A stretch of 64,000 nucleotides of DNA from Acetomicrobium sp. S15 = DSM 107314 (lineage in GTDB: Bacteria > Synergistota > Synergistia > Synergistales > Thermosynergistaceae), in assembly GCF_016125955.1 (NCBI RefSeq), contig NZ_JADEVE010000415.1, positions 124,001-188,000 of the forward strand. Reading direction: 5' to 3'. A program made the translations under genes and the position numbers. Below the pieces are notes generated by a model. It did no database searches. It had not been told where the DNA came from and worked only from the letters and a program-made list of their open reading frames with translations. Below, one piece after another: positions 57,826 through 64,000 of the stretch; within the stretch, counting starts at the first letter, position 1; the number at the start of each line of letters is the position of its first letter.

Positions 57826-59117
57826 CGTGCATCTCCTCCTTTGCCTGGTGTTTTGGGCGACAGCGCCTGCCAGGCTATGTCGCGCCTGTAATGCGCTCCT
57901 TCAAAGCCTATGGCAGATACGCCTCTGTATGCCTTGGCGCGTGCCTCCTCGAGCGACGAGTCCAGTCCGACCACGGTCAAGACCCGCCCACCGCTCGTGA
58001 CCAACTTCTCGCCGTCCCTTTTCGTGCCGGCGTGGAAGATCAGGACCCCTTCTGTCTTGCGGGCCTCCTCCAGGCCGCTTATCTCAAAGCCCACGTCGTA
58101 ACGGTCGGGATAGCCCCCGGAGGCCATCACCACTCCAACGGCGCAGTCCTTTGCCTTGATGGCGTTTAACGACTCGGATTTTGCCACCGATAGCATGACC
58201 TCACCCCAATCGACGTCGCAGATCGGCAAGACCACCTGCGCCTCCGGGTCGCCGAACCGCGCGTTGTATTCCAGGACCCATGGCCTTTCGTCACGGTCCA
58301 CCATTAGGCCGAGGTATATGACGCCTCGGTAGTCTATGCCTTTTGCTTTCAACGCGCGAGCGGTGCCATGGGCGATCTCTTCGATGCGCCCGATGAGGGC
58401 TTTGCTCGCCCAGGGAACCGGGGCATACGCGCCCATGCCACCGGTGTTGGGCCCTTTGTCACCATCGAGGGCGCGCTTGTGGTCCTGGCTTAAGGGAAGC
58501 AGGCCCGTATTTTTGCCATCTATCAGGAGCATCGCCGTTATTTCTCTTCCCGCGATGTAATCTTCGACGACAACGGTGCGGCCGGCTTCTCCCAACGCCC
58601 CTTCCTCTAAAAGCGAACGACACAGGCGCATCGCCTCGGCGAGCTCTTCTACCACGAAGGCCCCTTTGCCGGCGGCCAAACCGTCGGCCTTCACGACGAA
58701 GGGCGGGTGACGCAGGGACAGCGCCTCTTTTGCTTCGGCCACGGTGCGGCATATGTGAAAGGAGGGGGTGGGTATGCCGACGTCGAGCATGAAGGTTTTG
58801 GCGAAAGCCTTGCTACCCTCGAGGCGCGCCCCGTCAATTCCCGGACCGAAGACGGGGATACCCTCGCGCCTGAGTGCGTCCGGGACGCCCGTCATGAGGG
58901 GCGCTTCCGGTCCCACTACGACCAGGTCTGCCGATATCTTTTTGGCCAAGGCCAAGACATCATCGCCCTTTGTGGGGTTTGCCCCGTGCAGGTAGGCGAC
59001 CTCGGCGATGCCGCCGTTGCCGGGCGCAGCGTGGATTTCGTCGAATGCCTTGGAGCGGGAGAGGGCCCACGCGATGGCGTGCTCCCTCGCGCCTCCTCCC
59101 AATATGAGGGCTTTCAC
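57822..59117 (-). CDS. purD: Phosphoribosylamine--glycine ligase
   Basis: This ATP-grasp enzyme forms glycinamide ribonucleotide. The start ALILGGGAREHAIAWALSRS, VVVGPEAPLMTGVPDAL, FVVKADGLAAGKGAFVVEE, DHKRALDGDKGPNTGGMGAY and EYNARFGDPEAQVVLP are diagnostic. It has 431 residues and overlaps purE by 4 bp. Confidence 0.95.
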   Translation of the reverse strand: MKALILGGGAREHAIAWALSRSKAFDEIHAAPGNGGIAEVAYLHGANPTKGDDVLALAKKISADLVVVGPEAPLMTGVPDALRREGIPVFGPGIDGARLEGSKAFAKTFMLDVGIPTPSFHICRTVAEAKEALSLRHPPFVVKADGLAAGKGAFVVEELAEAMRLCRSLLEEGALGEAGRTVVVEDYIAGREITAMLLIDGKNTGLLPLSQDHKRALDGDKGPNTGGMGAYAPVPWASKALIGRIEEIAHGTARALKAKGIDYRGVIYLGLMVDRDERPWVLEYNARFGDPEAQVVLPICDVDWGEVMLSVAKSESLNAIKAKDCAVGVVMASGGYPDRYDVGFEISGLEEARKTEGVLIFHAGTKRDGEKLVTSGGRVLTVVGLDSSLEEARAKAYRGVSAIGFEGAHYRRDIAWQALSPKTPGKGGDAR

Positions 59118-59154
59118 GGCTTTACCTCCTTTAAGCTTTAAGCGGTGGCTTGGA

Positions 59155-60681
59155 CTAATGGCGGAACGTGCGCCAGCCGCTCAAGAACATGCTCACGCCC
59201 AGGCGAAGGGCCGCCTCTTTGACTTCTTCGTCGCGCACGGAACCGCCGGGTTGGATTATGGCCGCTATGCCGGCCTGCGACGCCAGCTCCACGCTGTCTG
59301 CGAAGGGGAAGAAGGCGTCTGAGGCGAGCACGGCTCCGCGCGCCTTCTCGCCCGCCCTTTCGAGTGCCCAACGCACCGCATCGACACGGCTCGGAAAGCC
59401 GCATCCTATACCTACAGTGCCTCCGTCCTTGACGACGGCTATGGCGTTGCTCTTTCCGAGGCAGGCCGCCTTCCAGGCCAGGATCAAATCGGGCCACAGG
59501 TCGTTTCGCGGCTTGCCCACCCATTCGCCCGCCTCGGGCCTGGGGAGGGGAGGAGGGGTGTCTTCCTGAGCGAGAATGCCTCCCCACGTGCCCACCAGTT
59601 GGAGATCGTATGCCCGCCCGCCATTCCAACGGAGGAGGCGCATGTTCGGCCGCTTATCCTTCAAGAGCGATAGGGAGTCGGGTTCGAAGTCCGGCGCTAT
59701 CGCGATTTCAAAGAAGCGCTCGCTCAGCGTTTCGGCCAGGTCTGTCGTCACGCGGCGGTTTAAGCCCACTATACCGCCGAAGGCGGAGACGGGATCACAT
59801 TCCAGGGCTTTCGCGTATGCCTCTTTGAGGTCTCTTCCGCAGGCCATCCCACAGGGGGAGGTATGTTTGACGATGATGCAGCCAGGTTGGTCGGAGAGGA
59901 GCGCGCACCCGCGCAGCGCACAATCGGCGTCGAGGATGTTGTTGTAGGAAAGAGGTTTGCCGGAGAGGACCTCCCAGGGAAGGTTCGACAACGGCGGGAG
60001 GTAGAGGGCCGCAGCTTGGTGGGGGTTTTCGCCGTAACGCAGGTCGAGGACTTTATCCATCGCCAGAGGCAGTGCTTGAGGAAGCCCCGCCTTCTCTCCG
60101 AGCGCTTCGCAGAGGCCGGCGTATATGACCGCGTCATATCGCGCCGTATAGGAAAAGGCCTTGAGTGCCAGGCGTTCCCTCGTTGGCAAGGTGACGTTGC
60201 TTTCTGAATCGATTTCGTCCAGCACGAGCTTGTAGTCGGACGGATCGGTCACGACGACGACGTAGTGATAATTCTTGGCCGCCGCCCTGATCAGCGTCAC
60301 CCCTCCGATGTCTATGTGTTCTAACAGTTCGTCCAGGTTCGCTCCCTGGCGCGCCTTCTCTTCGAAGGGATAGAGGTTGCATACTACGATATCTATGAGG
60401 GGGATGCCGTATCGCTCGACGTCGTTCAAGTCCTCCTCGAAGTGGCGTCTGGCGAGGATGCCGCCGATTACCGCTGGGTGCAGCGTTTTTACCCTTCCTC
60501 CCAAGATGTGGGGATATCCTGTAAGGTCGGCCACTTCCTTGACGGGGACCCCTGCCTTTTCAAGGCACCTCGCCGTCCCCGAAGACGAGAGGAGCTCCCA
60601 CCCCCTCTGGGATAACCCCTTGGCGAACTCCTCTATGCCGTCTTTGTTCCATACAGACATGAGCGCTCTATGTTCGATCAA
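59155..60681 (-). CDS. purH: Bifunctional AICAR formyltransferase / IMP cyclohydrolase
   Basis: The N-terminal IMP cyclohydrolase domain (1-190) starts RALMSVWNKDGIEEFAKGL and includes GYPHILGGRVKTLHP and VVVCNLYPFE-like DIVVCNLYPFEEKA. The AICAR transformylase domain has LRYGENPHQAAALY, the catalytic IVKHTSPCGMA (Lys-His) and SAFGGIVGLNR. It ends DAFFPFADSVELASQAG and AIIQPGGSVRDEEV. It has 508 residues. Its 5' end overlaps purN by 14 bp. Confidence 0.95.
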   Translation of the reverse strand: MIEHRALMSVWNKDGIEEFAKGLSQRGWELLSSSGTARCLEKAGVPVKEVADLTGYPHILGGRVKTLHPAVIGGILARRHFEEDLNDVERYGIPLIDIVVCNLYPFEEKARQGANLDELLEHIDIGGVTLIRAAAKNYHYVVVVTDPSDYKLVLDEIDSESNVTLPTRERLALKAFSYTARYDAVIYAGLCEALGEKAGLPQALPLAMDKVLDLRYGENPHQAAALYLPPLSNLPWEVLSGKPLSYNNILDADCALRGCALLSDQPGCIIVKHTSPCGMACGRDLKEAYAKALECDPVSAFGGIVGLNRRVTTDLAETLSERFFEIAIAPDFEPDSLSLLKDKRPNMRLLRWNGGRAYDLQLVGTWGGILAQEDTPPPLPRPEAGEWVGKPRNDLWPDLILAWKAACLGKSNAIAVVKDGGTVGIGCGFPSRVDAVRWALERAGEKARGAVLASDAFFPFADSVELASQAGIAAIIQPGGSVRDEEVKEAALRLGVSMFLSGWRTFRH

Positions 60682-61273
60682 GCTTCATGCGCCTCCCTTC
60701 TTTCTTGTAACGGCCCGCGAAGAGGTCTTTGAGCGTCCTCCAGTAGATGTCGTGTTCTACTTCGTGGATGCGCTCCTCGAGCTCTTCCAGCGTCTGGCCT
60801 TCATCTATGGGCACGCAGCGCTGGGCCAAGATCGGGCCGTGATCCATCTCCTCGTCGACCAGATGAATGGTTACTCCGGTGACTTTGACGCCGTAATTCC
60901 AGGCTGACGCTATCGCCTCTGTGCCGGGAAAGGCAGGAAGCAGAGCCGGGTGGATGTTCACAATTCTGTCCCTGAAGCGGGATATGACGCGAGGGCTCAA
61001 GATGCGCATAAATCCGGCCAGCACCACCCACTCGACGCCCTTTTTCTCTAAATGCTCAAGGAGCAGCCCTTCGGCCTCGTCTTTGCCCTTCTCTCGGTAA
61101 GGCAGCACCAGCGTGGGCAGCGAAAGCGCTTCAGCGCGGGCCAAACCTTCAGCGTCAGGGCGGTCGCTGCCGACGAGCCGGATATCGGCGTCGAGGTCGC
61201 CCGAGGCGATCCTGCGCGCCAGCGCAACCATATTCGTGCCGCGCCCGGAGAGCATTATGGCTATCTTGGGCAT
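60668..61273 (-). CDS. purN: Phosphoribosylglycinamide formyltransferase
   Basis: PurN is the 10-formyl-THF dependent GAR transformylase. The start IAIMLSGRGTNMVALARRI, VLAGFMRILSPRVISRF, IVNIHPALLPAFPG (catalytic Asn and His) and VTIHLVDEEMDHGPILAQ (catalytic Asp) are canonical. It has 201 residues and overlaps purH and purM at its two ends. Confidence 0.95.
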   Translation of the reverse strand: MPKIAIMLSGRGTNMVALARRIASGDLDADIRLVGSDRPDAEGLARAEALSLPTLVLPYREKGKDEAEGLLLEHLEKKGVEWVVLAGFMRILSPRVISRFRDRIVNIHPALLPAFPGTEAIASAWNYGVKVTGVTIHLVDEEMDHGPILAQRCVPIDEGQTLEELEERIHEVEHDIYWRTLKDLFAGRYKKEGRRMKLDRT

Positions 61274-62253
61274 GATGCGACCTTGCCTATGATTATCGCC
61301 TTCTCTCCCGTCTCTTCGAGCGCGCGCCTCACGGCGCTTTCGTCCTCGGGCGAAACGACGAGGACGAAACCTATCCCCAAGTTAAAGACGCGCCGCATCT
61401 CTTCCTCTTCGACGCCGGCTTCGGCGATGCAGCGGAATACGGGAGGTCGCTTCCAGCTTGAGAAGTCTATCTCGGCCCTCATGCCCGACGGGAGGGAGCG
61501 ATTTATGTTCTCCTCGAGCCCGCCGCCCGTTATGTGAGCCATGGCCTTGACGGCGCCAGTCGAAGATGCCTTTAGGGCCTGGCGGACGTAAAGCCTCGTG
61601 GGGCGCAACAGAACGTCGGCGGCCGGCTCTTTTAGGGCCTTTTCCAGCCCTTCCATTCCCCCTGGCGGACCAAAAAATAGCCGACGGACGAGCGAGTAGC
61701 CGTTGCTGTGGAGCCCGGAGCTTTCAAGGCCGACGAGCAGGTCTCCCTCTTTGACTCCTTTCCCGTCGACGAGCGCCTGAGGGCTCACCGATCCGACCGC
61801 GAAGCCGGCCAAGTCGAACCCTCCCGGTGGATAGACGTCGGGCATCTGGGCGGTCTCGCCGCCCAGGAGGGCGCAATCGCAGGCCTTGCATGCCTCTGCG
61901 ACCCCTTCCAATATCTCGCCGAAGACGTCTTCGTCCAAGGTGCCGCAGGCGATGTAGTCGAGGAAGAAGAGCGGCCTCGCCCCGCAGGTGACCAAGTCGT
62001 TGACGTTCATGGCTACCAGGTCCTGGCCGAGGCCCTTGTAGCGCCCGAAATGCCTCGCCACCTCAAGTTTTGTCCCCACGCCGTCGCAGCATCCCGCCAA
62101 CAGCTCGCCGTCAGAAAATTTATAGAGGCCGCAAAACCCGCCTATTCCTTTGGCAACGTTAGGGTCTCCGTCCCCGATCACGGCTTTTATGCGCTCCACC
62201 CAAGAGTGGGCCTTCTTCAGGCTCACTCCCGACTCCTCATAGTTCAAAGCCAC
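61261..62253 (-). CDS. purM: Phosphoribosylformylglycinamidine cyclo-ligase
   Basis: PurM makes AIR from FGAM. The start NYEESGVSLKKAHSWVERIK, FSDGELLAGCCDGVGTKLEV, GQDLVAMNVNDLVTCGARPL, FFLDYIACGTLD, ALLGGETAQMPDVYPPG and AHITGGGLEENINRSLP are diagnostic. It has 330 residues. GTG at 62253 lies within the purF 3' end (17-bp overlap), 8 nt after GGAGGG. Confidence 0.95.
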   Translation of the reverse strand: MALNYEESGVSLKKAHSWVERIKAVIGDGDPNVAKGIGGFCGLYKFSDGELLAGCCDGVGTKLEVARHFGRYKGLGQDLVAMNVNDLVTCGARPLFFLDYIACGTLDEDVFGEILEGVAEACKACDCALLGGETAQMPDVYPPGGFDLAGFAVGSVSPQALVDGKGVKEGDLLVGLESSGLHSNGYSLVRRLFFGPPGGMEGLEKALKEPAADVLLRPTRLYVRQALKASSTGAVKAMAHITGGGLEENINRSLPSGMRAEIDFSSWKRPPVFRCIAEAGVEEEEMRRVFNLGIGFVLVVSPEDESAVRRALEETGEKAIIIGKVASCPR

Positions 62254-63613
62254 CCTCGTTTCCCTCCTCTAAATATTCCCCGTTGAAGCAGGCCAGGCAC
62301 AGCTCATCCCGCGGCATTCCTATTGCGGCGACGAGGTCGCTCTCTTTCAGGTATGCCAGCGAATCGACTTCTATCGAACTCTTCAAGTCTTCGAGCGAGG
62401 CGAAGCGCGCCGCAGCGAGCTCTTGACGAGTCGGCGTGTCGATGCCATAGTAGCAGGGAAAACGAACCGGGGGTGAGGATATGCGCATGTGGATCTCCCT
62501 CGCTCCGCACTTGCGCATCATCGACACAACCTTGGCCACCGTCGTCCCCCTCACGATGGAGTCGTCCACCACTACGAGGGGCTTACCGTCTATCACTTCT
62601 CTCATGGGGTTGAGCTTTATCTGCACGCCCAGCTCTCGCACCTTTTGCGTCGGTTGAATGAATGTCCTTCCCACGTAGCGGTTTCTCACGATGGTTCTTT
62701 CGTAGGGCAGGCCGGAAGCGTCTGCGTAGCCTGTGGCGGCTATGGTTCCGCTGTCGGGCATGTCCGTCACGAGTTGAGCCCGTGAACATGGGGAAGCCGC
62801 GGCGAGCCGCCGCCCCATCTCCTTGCGCACGATGTAGACGCAGCGCCCGTCTATTATGCTGTCGGGCCTGGCGAAATAGACGTATTCGAAGGAGCAAAAA
62901 TAGTGCCTTTTCGCCTTCAGGGGGATGCGAAGGCTCGAGAGGCCGCCGTCGTTTATGACCACTACCTCTCCCGGTTCTATGTTGCGAATGACCTCGGCTC
63001 TGATGAGGTCGAGGGCACAGCTTTCCGATGCCACATAATACGTATCGTCTCGCCGGCCCAAGACGAGCGGACGGAACCCCCAGGGGTCGCGCGCCGCCAC
63101 GAGCGCGTCTTTGAAGAGCACGGCCAGACTGTAGGCCCCGTTCAGGCGCTCGAGCGCGTCTATCAAGGCATCGAGGGGGGCTTTGTGCGATTGATGTGCC
63201 ATGAGATGTATGATGACCTCTGTGTCGGTGGTGGACTGAAATATCGCACCTCTGTTTTCTAAGTTAAGGCGGATGCCCTCGGCGTTGGTTATGTTGCCGT
63301 TGTGAGAAATGGCCACCGGTCCCTTGGCGTAGTTCGCCGCCAACGGCTGAGCGTTCGTTATGATCGAGGCTCCGGATGTAGAGTAACGGACGTGGCCTAT
63401 GGCCCCGCGGGCCGCTATCTGAGACAGCCTTTTCTGGTCGAGAGCCTCGTGGACTAAACCCATGCCTTTGAAACTCTGCAACATCCCATCGGGGCCTATC
63501 CAGGCCACGCCTGCGGCCTCTTGCCCCCTATGCTGCAGAGCGAAAAGCCCCAGATATATGTCTTCGAGCAACAACTTGTCTTTTTGAGCGAAAGCGCCGA
63601 ATACGCCGCACAT
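62237..63613 (-). CDS. purF: Amidophosphoribosyltransferase
   Basis: PurF catalyses the first purine step. The Met at 63613 has GGAGGA 7 nt upstream and puts the nucleophile Cys at position 2 (CGVFGAFAQ), without the propeptide seen in Bacillus. ALQHRGQEAAGVAW and the PRPP loop VVVDDSIVRGTTV are canonical. Four cysteines match the 4Fe-4S positions of the Bacillus enzyme (one in HYFCSFEYVYF, one in RFPCYYGID, two in CLACFNGEY). It has 458 residues. The frame to 63736 intrudes into purL and is rejected. Confidence 0.95.
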   Translation of the reverse strand: MCGVFGAFAQKDKLLLEDIYLGLFALQHRGQEAAGVAWIGPDGMLQSFKGMGLVHEALDQKRLSQIAARGAIGHVRYSTSGASIITNAQPLAANYAKGPVAISHNGNITNAEGIRLNLENRGAIFQSTTDTEVIIHLMAHQSHKAPLDALIDALERLNGAYSLAVLFKDALVAARDPWGFRPLVLGRRDDTYYVASESCALDLIRAEVIRNIEPGEVVVINDGGLSSLRIPLKAKRHYFCSFEYVYFARPDSIIDGRCVYIVRKEMGRRLAAASPCSRAQLVTDMPDSGTIAATGYADASGLPYERTIVRNRYVGRTFIQPTQKVRELGVQIKLNPMREVIDGKPLVVVDDSIVRGTTVAKVVSMMRKCGAREIHMRISSPPVRFPCYYGIDTPTRQELAAARFASLEDLKSSIEVDSLAYLKESDLVAAIGMPRDELCLACFNGEYLEEGNEGGFEL

Positions 63614-64000
63614 TACGGTCTCCTCCAGGCTCGAATGAGCTTTTCTAACCGGACCTTGAAGAGGCCGTTTACGGATAACTCGCTCCCTCCGACCTTGCCG
63701 ATGTGGCTCACGGGGAAGCCCTGCCATATATGGCAAAAGGCGGCCGCTTTATCCGGCGGGATGGCATATATGGCCCTCGGTCCCCCTTCGCCGAAGAGCA
63801 AGAGCTCCGGCTTCGCTTCCGCATCAAAATTCACTTGCGCTCCCTTGCCGCTTTCTATGGCTTCCTTCGCCAGCGCCAGGGCCAACCCTCCCCCTGCAAG
63901 CGCCAGGGCGCTTTCAGCCACCCTGCTTTTGGCCGTCTTTGCAGCGCGCTCGAGGAAGGACTTTTCCTTTTGTGCATCGAAGGGGACCGGCACGCCGCGC
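63613..64000 (-). CDS. purL: Phosphoribosylformylglycinamidine synthase subunit PurL, C-terminal part
   Basis: The gene continues beyond the right edge. The visible 128 residues are the end of PurL: GVPVPFDAQKEKSF, then the block LALAGGGLALALAKEAIESG, PELLLFGEGGPRAIYAI and IGKVGGSELSVNGLF. The usual HD-x-SDGGLA motif is altered to ALALAGGGLALALA, losing His and Asp. The TAA overlaps the purF ATG. As the first visible gene of the purine transcript, its promoter is outside the window. Confidence 0.8.
   Translation of the reverse strand, partial: RGVPVPFDAQKEKSFLERAAKTAKSRVAESALALAGGGLALALAKEAIESGKGAQVNFDAEAKPELLLFGEGGPRAIYAIPPDKAAAFCHIWQGFPVSHIGKVGGSELSVNGLFKVRLEKLIRAWRRP

Noticed and set aside
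57314..57832. A 172-codon frame overlapping purE on the same strand
   Set aside because: It is the other phase of purE; it is Arg/Gly-rich and lacks motifs.

Overview
The window reads as a chromosomal segment of a diderm, LPS-making anaerobe, most likely a member of the Synergistota (Acetomicrobium/Anaerobaculum-like). Reasons: an outer-membrane protein with a signal peptide, one SLH domain, a coiled coil and a beta-barrel ending in Phe; a complete lipid A/Kdo gene set next to bamA; and a T-box leader more usual outside the Proteobacteria. The genus is a guess. Most genes are GC-rich, but the first 3.6 kb are clearly AT-rich.

Layout. 1-11.4 kb: surface polysaccharide locus (GT4 glycosyltransferases, FkbM methyltransferase, MurJ/Wzx-type flippase, gmd, manC, the initiating transferase wbaP, an O-antigen ligase/polymerase). 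11.65-11.8 kb: tRNA-Glu(UUC) and tRNA-Thr(CGU) followed by a terminator. 11.9-41.5 kb: one long, tightly packed plus-strand run. It holds a histidine phosphatase, a sigma factor with a single-pass membrane protein, bamA, an unrecognised envelope protein, lpxD-lpxC-fabZ-lpxA-kdsC-lptF-lpxI-lpxB, an LpxB-like protein, msbA, an LpxK::LpxB-like fusion, kdsB-kdsA-kdsD-waaA, a probable kdnB-kdnA pair (8-amino-Kdo synthesis), an ELM1-family protein and five core glycosyltransferases (GT4/GT9). Neighbouring genes repeatedly overlap at stop/start codons, so coupled translation is likely. 41.5-43.7 kb: the SLH porin with its own promoter, long leader and terminator.

43.7-47.6 kb is a disturbed accessory patch: simple repeats, a MazE/MazF-type pair whose toxin gene is frameshifted by a 4-bp duplication, an Rpn-type nuclease gene split by a frameshift with a strong internal start, three copies of a GGGGTCAG-type repeat, small degraded ORFs and a second phosphoglycosyl transferase. 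47.6-52.0 kb: a complete livKHMGF branched-chain amino acid ABC transporter. 52.2-54.6 kb: a heptad-repeat PD-(D/E)XK-like protein and a beta-CASP metallo-hydrolase. 54.6-56.3 kb: argG behind a consensus promoter and a T-box with an apparent AGA (Arg) specifier. 56.4-64 kb, minus strand: a radical SAM gene and the purine operon purL(partial)-F-M-N-H-D-E.

Together the central genes make lipid A (using LpxI rather than LpxH), synthesise, activate and attach Kdo (probably its 8-amino form), build the core, flip it (MsbA) and help export it (one LptF/G). The left locus supplies an undecaprenyl-linked, GDP-mannose-derived glycan and its ligase.
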